Translations under genes and position numbers: made by a program
Notes under the pieces: model-generated
What the model saw: only the letters and a program-made list of their open reading frames with translations
Databases searched by the model: none
Told to the model about the DNA's origin: nothing
Part shown: piece by piece, positions 34,372 through 42,582 of the stretch
Position numbering within the stretch: the stretch's first letter is position 1
Layout: each line of letters begins with the position of its first letter
Assembly: GCA_041781135.1 (NCBI GenBank)
Contig: JBHAZV010000024.1
Coordinates: forward strand, 1-52,654
DNA: 52,654 nt
Direction: 5' to 3'
Origin: JAUMXJ01 sp041781135
GTDB lineage: Bacteria > Bacillota > Clostridia > Peptostreptococcales > Acidaminobacteraceae

Positions 34372-35646
34372 TTAAAAATCCATCAAACCGCCCGGAAACG
34401 CTTTCGAAAAATCTTCGAGCATTCTTTTGAAAGCCGCGTTGTTTTTAAGATAATTTTCCGCCAATTCCCGAACAGTCTCCGAAACTGCCATTTGAACATC
34501 CATATCAGCCTTTATATCCAATATTATGCTGTCAGCATCCTGCTGAATACTGCCCGTAGTCTTCTCATCCGTGACAAATCCCTCCGCCTTTAGCCACACG
34601 GTAAGCTTGTCATTAACAAAAAACTCTGGAACCTCAAACGAAAGCTTGGCGCTTGCACCCACAAAGACGCCCTCGCTGATATAGTAATCGATGTCGAACA
34701 TGACATTTACAACAGAAAGTACTATCGAGCTCTGTTGATCAAAACTTTTGAATGCATTTTGCAATTCGCCAATATATTTTCCCGATGTAACAAATTCTCT
34801 TGCTTCTGCCAAATTCTCCTTGTTTCCCGGAATAATATTATTTTCAATTTTATCTATGTATGTGAGCAACAGATTATCGGCAAACTTTTTGAGCGCCGCA
34901 TTGCTGTCGAGAATGCCCACAAACTTTTTAATCGTATTATAGATATCCCTTGCGGAAAATTTAACATTGACTACATCGCACGCCTTTCCGATCCTCGCCT
35001 CCGTATAGTCCTTTTCAACAAGAGAAGCGTTTTCAAAAAGCTCTCTTATGATTTCAGAAACTTCTTTGTCTTTTATAAGCTCCTTTAGCGCAGCTTCGTC
35101 AAAAGCGCTCTGAATCTCTACGAAGTTGTTAGGCAAAAAAGTTTCGCCCGAAATAAAAATGTTTGTCCCGAAAACATCTGCCCGCATACTATCCGGACCA
35201 AAGGCAAGCTTCGCGTCGAACACCGTTTCGCCGCCATAGGAAAGTAAGTATTTTCCGATTGCAATAACTTCGCCTTCCTTGGCATTCTTGTTCATCGCCG
35301 AAACAGAAGCATTCAGGCGCACATTTGAAAGCGCCTCCGCAAGCGCAACGATACTTTCGGCCGCTCCCTGCGAAAAATCTATCCCGGCAGTTATTTCCGC
35401 GCTCGAACCGGTATTATAGTTAGTCTCCTGTAAAACCGAAACGACGTATAAATCAGGATTGCTTCTCAGGTACATTTTTTTTGCCACGCCATAAACAAAC
35501 GGCGAAAGCACCGCTACAACAGCGACCGCCGCAAGCAAAATAAACCAAAATTTTCGTCCCGGTCCACCTTTTTTGCGAGGTTCTGCCGCAGCCTCCACAA
35601 CTTGTACATCTTCATTTTCTCTTCCGATGTTGTTATTTTCTTCCAT
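34372..35646 (-). CDS. Hypothetical single-span membrane protein
   Basis: A 424-residue protein with a charged N-terminus (about 1-30), one membrane span (about 31-53, FWFILLAAVAVVAVLSPFV) and a long outside domain of about 370 residues. The outside part repeats strands such as VIAIGKYLLSYGGETVFDAK and shows a second half with DQQSSIVLSVVNVMFDIDYY. I do not recognise a domain. The architecture fits a type II anchored cell-surface protein. It precedes the helical gene in the same direction. Confidence 0.7.
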   Translation of the reverse strand: MEENNNIGRENEDVQVVEAAAEPRKKGGPGRKFWFILLAAVAVVAVLSPFVYGVAKKMYLRSNPDLYVVSVLQETNYNTGSSAEITAGIDFSQGAAESIVALAEALSNVRLNASVSAMNKNAKEGEVIAIGKYLLSYGGETVFDAKLAFGPDSMRADVFGTNIFISGETFLPNNFVEIQSAFDEAALKELIKDKEVSEIIRELFENASLVEKDYTEARIGKACDVVNVKFSARDIYNTIKKFVGILDSNAALKKFADNLLLTYIDKIENNIIPGNKENLAEAREFVTSGKYIGELQNAFKSFDQQSSIVLSVVNVMFDIDYYISEGVFVGASAKLSFEVPEFFVNDKLTVWLKAEGFVTDEKTTGSIQQDADSIILDIKADMDVQMAVSETVRELAENYLKNNAAFKRMLEDFSKAFPGGLMDF

Positions 35647-35662
35647 TAAAACTCCTGTATAA

Positions 35663-36424
35663 TTATATTTTTATATCCAACTCAAGAAAGACAGGACAAT
35701 GATCCGAGCCGAATACCTCAGGCATCATCCCCGCCTCCCTAATACTGTTTTTAAGCGCTTCGGATACCACAAAATAGTCTATCCGCCATCCGATATTTCT
35801 TTCGCGCGCCTTGGCAAAATACGACCACCACGTGTACGCATCTTCCGCATCGGGGTACAGATATCTGTAAGTATCGACAAAGCCGCTGTCTAAAAGCTGT
35901 GTAAACTTATTGCGCTCTTCATCCGTAAATCCGGCGTTCCTGCGGTTTGATTTCGGATTTTTAAGGTCGATCTCGCGATGAGCAACATTCAAATCGCCGC
36001 AAAACACCACAGGCTTGGTCATCTCGAGCGTTTTCAGATAGTCTCTAAAAGCGTCTTCCCACTCCATCCGATATCCGAGCCTGTCGAGCCCTCTGCCGGA
36101 ATTCGGCGTATAAACTGTTACAAAATAAAATTTGCCGTATTCGAGAGTGATGACCCTTCCCTCTTCATCGTGTTCGTCCACACCTATTCCGTAACTTACG
36201 CTTATCGGCTCATAACGCGTAAAAATAGCCGTTCCGGAATAACCCTTCCTGACGGCATAATTCCAATACTGATAATAACCCGGAGCCTCAATCTGCACCT
36301 GCCCATCCGAACACTTGGTCTCCTGAAGGCACATAAAATCCGGAGCTTCTTTTTCAAAAAACTCGCCGAAACCCTTTCCAAGAGCAGCCCGTATCCCGTT
36401 TACATTCCAGTTTATAAATCTCAT
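35663..36424 (-). CDS. xth: Exodeoxyribonuclease III / AP endonuclease
   Basis: A 253-residue enzyme. The start is placed at ATG 36424, giving MRFINWNVNGIRAALGKGF. Motifs: FMCLQETKC (metal-binding Glu), VYTPNSGRGLDRLGYR, FCGDLNVAHREIDL (Asp-Leu-Asn) and VFGSDHCPVFLEL (catalytic Asp-His). It repairs abasic sites and blocked 3' ends. The upstream region lacks a Shine-Dalgarno and is instead a structured RNA ending in a T-run 12 bases before the ATG. A GTG four codons earlier is a possible alternative start, also without a ribosome site. Confidence 0.93.
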   Translation of the reverse strand: MRFINWNVNGIRAALGKGFGEFFEKEAPDFMCLQETKCSDGQVQIEAPGYYQYWNYAVRKGYSGTAIFTRYEPISVSYGIGVDEHDEEGRVITLEYGKFYFVTVYTPNSGRGLDRLGYRMEWEDAFRDYLKTLEMTKPVVFCGDLNVAHREIDLKNPKSNRRNAGFTDEERNKFTQLLDSGFVDTYRYLYPDAEDAYTWWSYFAKARERNIGWRIDYFVVSEALKNSIREAGMMPEVFGSDHCPVFLELDIKI

Positions 36425-36436
36425 AGCTGTTTTCAC

Positions 36437-36605
36437 AAAAAATCCGAGGAAGCTCCTCAAGAGAATATCACCACACCACTCTACCAGGTGGGTGGACTCT
36501 CTGTGAATTCTGTAATCCGCAACAAGGCGGCACGCCATAGCTCACAGAATACGTTCTCCCGTTCTAAAATTTGGTGGTAATTTTAATGAAGAACTCACCT
36601 CGGAC
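36437..36605 (-). ncRNA. Unidentified structured RNA with own promoter and terminator
   Basis: On the minus strand a promoter-like TGGTATAAT (36620-36612) precedes about 169 bases with paired ends: 5' TCCGAGG (36604-36598) pairs with 3' CCTCGGA (36449-36443), and TTCTTC pairs with GAGGAG beside it. The interior holds hairpins including TCTGTGA/TCACAGA and GAGAGT with ATTCTC around a CCACCCAC/GTGGTGTGG stem. A run of six T (36442-36437) ends it. No standard riboswitch, T-box antiterminator, SRP or RNase P core is seen. It is either a free small RNA (6S-like rod not excluded) or a leader controlling exonuclease III. Confidence 0.6.
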
Positions 36606-36611
36606 GACTTC

Positions 36612-36620
36612 ATTATACCA
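36612..36620 (-). promoter_or_regulatory. Extended -10 promoter for the structured RNA
   Basis: TGGTATAAT on the minus strand. No clear TTGACA lies 17 bases upstream. A start about seven bases downstream would fall right at the 5' arm of the closing stem (about 36605). Confidence 0.55.
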
Positions 36621-36687
36621 TATTTATACTGCAGAATAGAGTTTATAATTTTCGAAAATTTTAACAGAATATGAACTGCACGATGCA

Positions 36688-37587
36688 CTAACAACCGCCA
36701 AAGCTCTCTATCATACGTATTGCCTGAGCAATATCCGCAGGAATCGGCGCTTCGACGCAAATACGGCTGCCGTCCTGCGGATGCGAAAAGCTCATGGAAA
36801 AACAATGAAGCGCCTGCCTGCCGATGTACGGAGACGAAACCCCTCCGCCATAAAGCGGGTCGCCGACTATCGGATGACCTATCGCCTTAAAATGCACCCT
36901 GATCTGGTGCGTCCTGCCGGTAATCAATTCCACCTGCACAAGCGAGTAATCGCCTATTACCCGCACGCGCCTGTACTTTGTCACCGCACGTTTTCCATCT
37001 GGGCGCACCACGCGCAATACATCGTCATCGGAGGCCCTGCCGATCGGCATATCTATCTCGCCACTTTCTTCAACCACACCTTCTACAAGTGCTAAATACT
37101 GCTTTTTGACTGCGCCCTTCTGCATCTGCTCCGTGATTCTCTGCTGTGCAAGCGCATTCTTTGCAATAAGCACAACGCCGGAAGTGTCGCGGTCGAGCCT
37201 GTTTATAAAGCGGATTTTGTACTCGTCGCCAAGCTCTGCCATATGGTAGGCGACAGCGTTTCCAAGAGTATTGCTCTGATGCCCCTTTGTAGGATGCACC
37301 ACCAGAAACGGGGGTTTGTCTGCGGCAAGCAGGTATTCATCTTCATACAACACTCCAAACCGTATCGGTTCAGGCGAAAATATATTTTCCTCATCTTCAA
37401 GGACAAGCTCCACTACATCACCTTCGCGGAGGGCGGCGTTCAGCGAAATTTTATGACCGTTCACCCTGACGAGCCTACTCTTTTTAGCGCGCCTTAACTG
37501 CCGGATCGACAGCTCAAACCGCCTGAACAGGACATCTATGAGCTTTATGCCCGACTCGTCTTTTTTTACTATATATGTCTCTTTCAT
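36688..37587 (-). CDS. RluA-family pseudouridine synthase with S4 domain
   Basis: A 299-residue protein. ATG 37587 gives MKETYIVKKDESG; the longer open frame upstream is spurious, overlapping the preceding gene. Residues 12-80 are an S4 RNA-binding domain (IKLIDVLFRRFELSIRQLRR). The synthase domain has HPTKGHQSNTLGNAV, the catalytic-aspartate motif INRLDRDTSGVVLIAK near 130-145, and GRTHQIRVHFKAIGHPIVGD. It isomerises uridines in 23S rRNA or tRNA; it is RluD/RluC-like, exact site unknown. It starts 2 bases after the previous stop. Confidence 0.9.
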   Translation of the reverse strand: MKETYIVKKDESGIKLIDVLFRRFELSIRQLRRAKKSRLVRVNGHKISLNAALREGDVVELVLEDEENIFSPEPIRFGVLYEDEYLLAADKPPFLVVHPTKGHQSNTLGNAVAYHMAELGDEYKIRFINRLDRDTSGVVLIAKNALAQQRITEQMQKGAVKKQYLALVEGVVEESGEIDMPIGRASDDDVLRVVRPDGKRAVTKYRRVRVIGDYSLVQVELITGRTHQIRVHFKAIGHPIVGDPLYGGGVSSPYIGRQALHCFSMSFSHPQDGSRICVEAPIPADIAQAIRMIESFGGC

Positions 37588-37589
37588 CA

Positions 37590-37979
37590 CTACTGCCAGG
37601 CAAGCGGCGCATATGCAAAGCTGAGTATGCTGAACCGGCTGTCCTCTTTTAAGAGCATATACCCGCAATCCTCGGCGCTGAGCTGCTCGTCGATCGTTCC
37701 CGCGTCTTCCGTGCCTGCGCTGAATTCTACCTCGGCAACGCGCCAGCCAAAGCGCGTAAGGCATTCCTCCTGAGCCTTGCTCAACACCGAAAGCGGCAGC
37801 GCTCCATAAACATTGGTGCGAAGAACCGTCTTGGTATTCCAGTAATCCTCGTAAAGCTCCAGCACGCCGGCCCTAAAAAGCTCTTCCTGCCTCTCGCGGG
37901 CATAAAAATCAATATGCTTCTTCATCTTGTTTTCGCCGAAAAAAGCCGGCTTGTACAAAAATATTATTTTATCTTTCAT
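37590..37979 (-). CDS. Small hypothetical protein
   Basis: A 129-residue soluble protein of unknown family. An internal ATG at about residue 19 (MKKHIDFYARERQEELFRAG) is a possible true start; the first 18 residues are poor in family-like features. It has an acidic centre (AGTEDAGTIDEQLSAEDCGY) and ends SFAYAPLAWQ. It is followed by the pseudouridine synthase gene after 2 bases, and preceded by the histidine kinase gene after 27 bases in the same direction. Function not assigned. Confidence 0.6.
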   Translation of the reverse strand: MKDKIIFLYKPAFFGENKMKKHIDFYARERQEELFRAGVLELYEDYWNTKTVLRTNVYGALPLSVLSKAQEECLTRFGWRVAEVEFSAGTEDAGTIDEQLSAEDCGYMLLKEDSRFSILSFAYAPLAWQ

Positions 37980-38006
37980 CTTGACAAAATTATAGCATTG
38001 TTACAA

Positions 38007-39179
38007 TCATATGACAATACTTAGTGCTGGCAGGCGCACAACAAAGGTAGTCCCATTCGGCGAGCTGTCCTCGACATCCACGCTGCCGCCATGCAGACGC
38101 GCAACCTCGCTTACGAGAGCAAGTCCAAGCCCTACGCCGCCAAGCTTTCTGCTGCGCGATTTATCCACGCGGAAAAACGGCTGAAAGATGCTTTTTCTGT
38201 ACTTCTCAGGTATCCCGCTGCCTGTATCGCAAATGCGAACTACAGCATCGGAGCCCTCTCTTCCAATAAAAATGTCCACACGCCCTCCGGAATAATTATA
38301 CTTTATCCCATTTTCCACAAGATTGAAAAAAAGCCTGTATAAAAGCACGTCACTTCCGGTCAGTGCAACGTCTTCGCCGCTTTGGGAAAGCAATACCCCC
38401 CGCTCGTCCGCAACAGGCGACAAATCAGTCAAAATTTCATCAATCATCGGTGCAAGCTCCACATACTCAGAGCGCGGAACCGACTCCATTTCGCTCATGG
38501 CAAGCAGAGTCTTTACCATGCTCGCAAGGCGTTCTATCTGTTCGGATATAATCGCAATGGTTTCTTCGATTTCTTCCGGCGGTTCGTTTTTATAAAGGTC
38601 AAGTCTCGCCTGCATAAGCGCAAGCGGTGTGCGCAGCTCATGCGCGGCGTTGCCGGCAAACTGGCGCTGCGTTTCAAAAGCATCCGAAAGCCTGACGAGC
38701 ATGCGATTTATAGACTTGCTTAGTTCCCTGAATTCCGGTATCGTATCCTCATCGAGCTTTACCTCGGTAAGATTCTTTGCCTGCACACTCTCCGCCTGCT
38801 CTGCAAATACTTGAATCGGCTTAAGCGAAATTCCGCTTATAAAATATGCAGCTGTGCTTCCAAAAACTGTAACAAACGCCGTAATTATCCATCCGTTCAA
38901 TCCAAAGCCATGCTTCGTCTCTAAAAGTTCGTCTGCAAACTTCTCGTAAAACGCCTCAAAATCTTCGTTAGTCATATCTACTATGACTGTGTAATCCGAA
39001 CTGTTCACTTTATCTGCAAGCAGATCGGAAGCGCCGCTGTACTCCAGAACATATTCGCCGAGCATATCAAAATAACGCGCCCCTGACTGATACAGCAAAA
39101 AATTCAAAGCAACGCAGACAGCGGCTATAAGGAACGCCGTCATCAAAGCAATGCGAAGCCTGAATGACAAATTCTTCAC
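38007..39179 (-). CDS. Two-component sensor histidine kinase
   Basis: A 390-residue kinase with two membrane spans (about 8-25 and 96-117) enclosing a 70-residue sensor region. A HAMP-like segment follows. The dimerisation motif NAAHELRTPLALMQARLD holds the phospho-acceptor His near 178. The ATPase part shows FFNLVENGIKYNYSGG (N box), VRICDTGSGIPEKYR (G1) and GGVGLGLALVSEVARLHGG (G2). It overlaps its response regulator by 4 bases. The signal is unknown; the adjacent redox module is a possible target. Confidence 0.93.
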   Translation of the reverse strand: MKNLSFRLRIALMTAFLIAAVCVALNFLLYQSGARYFDMLGEYVLEYSGASDLLADKVNSSDYTVIVDMTNEDFEAFYEKFADELLETKHGFGLNGWIITAFVTVFGSTAAYFISGISLKPIQVFAEQAESVQAKNLTEVKLDEDTIPEFRELSKSINRMLVRLSDAFETQRQFAGNAAHELRTPLALMQARLDLYKNEPPEEIEETIAIISEQIERLASMVKTLLAMSEMESVPRSEYVELAPMIDEILTDLSPVADERGVLLSQSGEDVALTGSDVLLYRLFFNLVENGIKYNYSGGRVDIFIGREGSDAVVRICDTGSGIPEKYRKSIFQPFFRVDKSRSRKLGGVGLGLALVSEVARLHGGSVDVEDSSPNGTTFVVRLPALSIVI

Positions 39180-39853
39180 TTTGATGTACCTCCTACGATA
39201 TAACCCTCTCCGATCCTGTTTATTATTGGGTCGTAACCCAGCACAGCCCTGAGTTTTTTTCTGAGCGATGATATGTGAACACGTATGGAATTACTAAAAT
39301 TATCGACACTTGCATCCCAAACATGTTCTATAAGCTCATCCTGACTCACGGGACGCCCCTGATTCAGAAGCAGATATTCAAGAACCCCGGTTTCTTTGCG
39401 GGTCAAAGCGACTTCGGCGCCTCTCGCCACGGTAACGCGGCTCTTCATATCAAAGGAAATATCTCCGCATTCTATGCAGATGTCCCTTTGCACAAACTGA
39501 CGCCTGAGCAGGCTTCTTACCCGCGCCTCCAATTCATCCAAATGAAAGGGTTTGGATAAATAATCATTCGCACCCGCATCCAACCCGGCAACCTTGTCTG
39601 TGATCTCGCTTCTTGCCGAAAGAATCAGCACCTTTGTTTCGGCATCTCTCGAACGGAGGGAACGAAGAAGCTCCATTCCGTCCGTGCCCGGAAGATTAAG
39701 ATCGAGCACTACCAAATCATAAATTTCCGATTCAAGATAATCGCCCGCCTCGTCGCCGTCATAACACGCATCCACCTCGTAGCCCGCAATGCGCAAGCTC
39801 CGCGCTATCATATCGCAAAGCGTTTTTTCGTCCTCCACTATTAATAGCCGCAT
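39176..39853 (-). CDS. OmpR-family response regulator
   Basis: A 225-residue regulator starting at ATG 39853 after GGAGGTGACT. The receiver has acidic pocket MRLLIVEDEK, phospho-acceptor Asp in LVVLDLNLPGTDG, and conserved KPFHLDELEAR. The winged-helix DNA-binding domain has ELRALLRR-like linker, LTRKETGVLEYLLLNQGR, ELIEHVWD and RVHISSLRKKLR. It is paired with the downstream kinase and divergently transcribed from the CXXC miniprotein module. Confidence 0.95.
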   Translation of the reverse strand: MRLLIVEDEKTLCDMIARSLRIAGYEVDACYDGDEAGDYLESEIYDLVVLDLNLPGTDGMELLRSLRSRDAETKVLILSARSEITDKVAGLDAGANDYLSKPFHLDELEARVRSLLRRQFVQRDICIECGDISFDMKSRVTVARGAEVALTRKETGVLEYLLLNQGRPVSQDELIEHVWDASVDNFSNSIRVHISSLRKKLRAVLGYDPIINRIGEGYIVGGTSK

Positions 39854-39899
39854 AGTCACCTCCTCTTTACATTATGATTTTCTTTTCCAGTATAGCAAG

Positions 39900-39931
39900 T
39901 TTGCATAAAATCGATGTTAAATTTGCAAATT
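39900..39931. promoter_or_regulatory. Candidate operator in the divergent promoter region
   Basis: TTTGCA occurs twice as a direct repeat with a 22-base step (39900-39905 and 39922-39927), and the second lies in the perfect palindrome AATTTGCAAATT (39920-39931). Its location between the response regulator gene and the redox module makes it a candidate binding site. This is a guess from spacing and symmetry. Confidence 0.35.
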
Positions 39932-39968
39932 AACAAAGATTTTATACCTGATGTTGTATCATCACCTC

Positions 39969-40121
39969 ATGAATACAAAACCAAAACTAAAAACCTGCGC
40001 GCAGGCAGCGCTGCTCGCAGCAGGAGCGGCCTTTATCGCATACGGCGCTATCCGAGGCGAAGCGGCGACAGTATTTGCAAAGGCAATCAAAATTTGTCTG
40101 GAGTGTATCGGCATTGGATAA
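39969..40121 (+). CDS. CD1871A-type CXXC miniprotein
   Basis: A 50-residue protein (MNTKPKLKTCAQAALLAAGA at its start, ending KICLECIGIG). One hydrophobic helix covers about residues 12-30, and a CLEC pair near the C-terminus gives the CXXC motif. Size and ending match the CD1871A family of clostridial CXXC miniproteins. It is just upstream of a membrane ferredoxin and a TlpA-like lipoprotein, as in the known arrangement. Its biochemical role is not established; an electron or thiol relay is an inference. Confidence 0.8.
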   Translation: MNTKPKLKTCAQAALLAAGAAFIAYGAIRGEAATVFAKAIKICLECIGIG

Positions 40122-40986
40122 AAACAGTTTACTGATACGTTTCAGAGGCATGGTTCAAGGGGCGGCGACCCTGCTTACAAATATCCATCTGCCAAACTTC
40201 TTCAAAGGCGAAATTTACAGAGGTGCAGGCAAAATGGTGTGCGTTCCCGGTCTTAACTGCTACTCTTGTCCGGGCGCTACGGGAAGTTGCCCGATAGGCG
40301 CAATTCAGGCGGTGATAGGAGCTTCGAAATTTCAATTCGCCTACTACATAACCGGAATACTGATTTTATTTGGGGTTCTGCTCGGGCGTTTCATCTGCGG
40401 ATTTCTGTGCCCGTTCGGATGGTTTCAGGAACTACTTCATAAAATTCCTGCAAAAAAGCTGTCCACCCAAAAACTTAAGCCGCTCAGATATTTGAAGTAC
40501 GGGATTCTGCTTATAATGGTATTTCTGCTTCCAGCGATTTTGACAAATGAGCTCGGCATGGGCAGCCCTTACTTCTGCAAATACCTCTGCCCGCAGGGAG
40601 TATTATCGGGGGCTCTGCCTCTGTCAATCGTAAGCGGCGGAATAAGAGCCGCGCTCGGCAAACTCTTTGCATGGAAATTCACAATCCTTTTGGCAGTAAT
40701 CATATCGAGCATAGTATTCTATCGCCCATTCTGCAAATGGCTGTGCCCACTTGGAGCTCTCTACGCACTGTTTAATAAAGTTTCGCTGATGAAAATGCAC
40801 GTAAATCAGCATAAATGCGTAGCCTGCGGCAAATGTGCCAAAATTTGCAAAATGGATGTAGATGTAACAAAATCGCCCAACCACACAGAATGCATCAGAT
40901 GCGGCATGTGCGTAAAGGCTTGCCCTAAAGATGCAATCTGCATTCAATATGGTTTTGGAACAAAAAAAGAAGGAGAACAAAAATGA
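40114..40986 (+). CDS. Membrane 4Fe-4S protein (NapH/CD1870-like)
   Basis: A 290-residue protein. The start is placed at TTG 40114, 10 bases after GGAG and overlapping the miniprotein by 8 bases; the longer frame has no ribosome site. There are about five membrane spans. Cysteine motifs: CYSCPGATGSCP, CGFLCPFGW, CKYLCPQG, CKWLCPLGAL, and two C-terminal ferredoxin clusters CVACGKCAKIC and CIRCGMCVKAC. It likely moves electrons across or along the membrane between the cytoplasm and the exported thioredoxin-like partner. Confidence 0.9.
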   Translation: MDKNSLLIRFRGMVQGAATLLTNIHLPNFFKGEIYRGAGKMVCVPGLNCYSCPGATGSCPIGAIQAVIGASKFQFAYYITGILILFGVLLGRFICGFLCPFGWFQELLHKIPAKKLSTQKLKPLRYLKYGILLIMVFLLPAILTNELGMGSPYFCKYLCPQGVLSGALPLSIVSGGIRAALGKLFAWKFTILLAVIISSIVFYRPFCKWLCPLGALYALFNKVSLMKMHVNQHKCVACGKCAKICKMDVDVTKSPNHTECIRCGMCVKACPKDAICIQYGFGTKKEGEQK

Positions 40987-41570
40987 AAAGAAAATTTATT
41001 GGATTTTTAATCGCAGCTGCAATGCTTATAACGCTGACGGCATGCGGAAACAACAGCGCTGCGGCTTCCACTGCCGAATCAGAGTCATCTTCAAACAATA
41101 ATGCTTCGGCAAAGGCTTTTCCGTCATTCGAAGGTCAGGATTTCGAGGACAACAAAGCGGACAGCTCGTTGTTTCAAAACAACGCCGTGACTGTAGTAAA
41201 TTTCTGGTTTAACGGCTGCAACGCATGCGTCGAAGAACTGGACAAGCTCAGCGAGCTAAACGCTGCTCTAAAGGAAAAGGGCGGAGAGGTCATCGGTATC
41301 AACTCGGATACATTTGACGGAAACAAAGAGGCGATTTCAGAAGCAAAGAAAATAATGGAAAAAAAAGGTGCAAGCTACCGCAATATCTGGGTGTCGAGCA
41401 GCAGTGATCTCGCAAATATGACATATGGTTTTATAGGATACCCTATAACATATGTCGTTGACCGAAACGGAAATATCGTAGGCGAGCCAATCGTCGGCGG
41501 GATAAACAACGAAGATCTGATGAAAAAATTACAGCAGCAGATCGACACGGCAATTAAACAGGAAAAATAA
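40983..41570 (+). CDS. TlpA-like thioredoxin lipoprotein
   Basis: A 195-residue exported lipoprotein: lipobox LTAC with Cys21, a short Ser/Asn-rich spacer, then a thioredoxin fold with NFWFNGCNACVEELDKL (active-site CNAC near 76-79), GINSDTFDG and GYPITYVVDRNGNIVGEP with the cis-proline. ATG overlaps the stop of the ferredoxin gene (4 bases). It completes the CD1871A-ferredoxin-TlpA module and probably exchanges thiols outside the cell. A terminator follows at 41596-41636. Confidence 0.92.
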   Translation: MKRKFIGFLIAAAMLITLTACGNNSAAASTAESESSSNNNASAKAFPSFEGQDFEDNKADSSLFQNNAVTVVNFWFNGCNACVEELDKLSELNAALKEKGGEVIGINSDTFDGNKEAISEAKKIMEKKGASYRNIWVSSSSDLANMTYGFIGYPITYVVDRNGNIVGEPIVGGINNEDLMKKLQQQIDTAIKQEK

Positions 41571-41595
41571 CAATAACAGACAGTGCCAATAGCAA

Positions 41596-41636
41596 AGCAC
41601 ACGCGCAGTCCGGCAAACCGGCAAAGCGCGTGTGCT
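41596..41636. terminator. Bidirectional terminator hairpin
   Basis: Arms GCACACGCGC (41597-41606) and GCGCGTGTGC form a perfect 10-bp stem with a loop that itself holds CCGG/CCGG. TGTTCATTTT follows on the plus strand and a T-rich run on the minus strand, serving the TlpA and aldolase genes, which converge. Confidence 0.8.
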
Positions 41637-41685
41637 GTTCATTTTACAAACTCCGCTGAATCAGGGCGGCAAATATAAATTACAT

Positions 41686-42573
41686 TTATTTAATACTCGC
41701 CTGATATATCGACTCTATCGAAGCATCAAGAGCGGCGTCGAACTCTTCGTCCGTCTGGCTGACGAGCAGCCCCTCGGTAAGCGCTCTCGAAAAACTTGCG
41801 ATAACTCCGTTGTTTTCTGCAAGCCTGCGCACTGATTCCTCGCGCGAATAACCCCCGGAAAGCGCAACCACTCTGACAGTGCGGACATCTTCGGTAAGTT
41901 CTTTGTAAAAATTTGGAATCTCAGGCAAGGTGAGCTTGAATATTACACGCGCAGACTCATCCATATCGCGGAGATGTTCCAGCAGCTCTTTCTTCAGAAT
42001 TTCCTCCGCCTCTTTTTTATCGCTGATATTTATGTCTACCTCAGGTTCAATAATAGGTACCAATCCGGCTGCCACTACTCTTTTGGCGAGCTCGAACTGC
42101 TCGTCCACGACCATTTTTATCGCAGCGGGATTTGCACGCTTAATAACAGAGCGTTCCTTTGTACCAAAAATGCCCTTGCTCTTAGCCTTAGCCAAAAGTG
42201 AATCCAGATCCGGCATAGGCTTTAACATCTGAACGCCGTCTTTTTCATCTGCAAGACCTTTATCTATTTTCAAAAAAGGAACTACCCCCTTCTTTTCCCA
42301 AAGATACTGTGCAGTCGGGATTCCATCGATTTCGCGGTCCATCGTCATTTCGAATAAAATCGCGCCAAGTATCCTCTTGCTGTTAAAGGACTTGCTCTTG
42401 ATAATCCTTGTTCGCATCGCGTGGACCATATCGAACATCTCGTCGTCATTCTTATAGGCAGTTTTTTCTACGCCATAAAGCATAAGCGCCTTCGGCGTGC
42501 TGCCTCCGCTTTGATCGAGCGCAGCGATAAAGCCCGCGTCATTTTTCATTCTTTCAAGCATTTTGCCATCCAT
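41686..42573 (-). CDS. fda: Fructose-bisphosphate aldolase, class I
   Basis: A 295-residue protein of the bacterial class I group. Motifs are AALDQSGGSTPKALMLYGV near 18-36, RTRIIKSKSFNSKRILGAIL, VPIIEPEVDI and the Schiff-base lysine in VIFKLTLPEIPNFY. It cleaves fructose-1,6-bisphosphate and its carbons flow to glycolysis. No metal-binding class II signature is present. The product converges on the TlpA module. AGGAGG precedes the ATG at 42573. Confidence 0.92.
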   Translation of the reverse strand: MDGKMLERMKNDAGFIAALDQSGGSTPKALMLYGVEKTAYKNDDEMFDMVHAMRTRIIKSKSFNSKRILGAILFEMTMDREIDGIPTAQYLWEKKGVVPFLKIDKGLADEKDGVQMLKPMPDLDSLLAKAKSKGIFGTKERSVIKRANPAAIKMVVDEQFELAKRVVAAGLVPIIEPEVDINISDKKEAEEILKKELLEHLRDMDESARVIFKLTLPEIPNFYKELTEDVRTVRVVALSGGYSREESVRRLAENNGVIASFSRALTEGLLVSQTDEEFDAALDASIESIYQASIK

Positions 42574-42582
42574 AAAATCCTC

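Noticed and set aside
36437..36605. T-box leader
   Set aside because: An ACAGAGAG and TTGAG pattern is present, but the antiterminator GGGTGGNACCGCG is missing and the downstream gene is a nuclease.
39914..40135. 73-codon frame over the miniprotein start
   Set aside because: The frame starting at 39969 gives the CD1871A-like protein; the other frame has no features.
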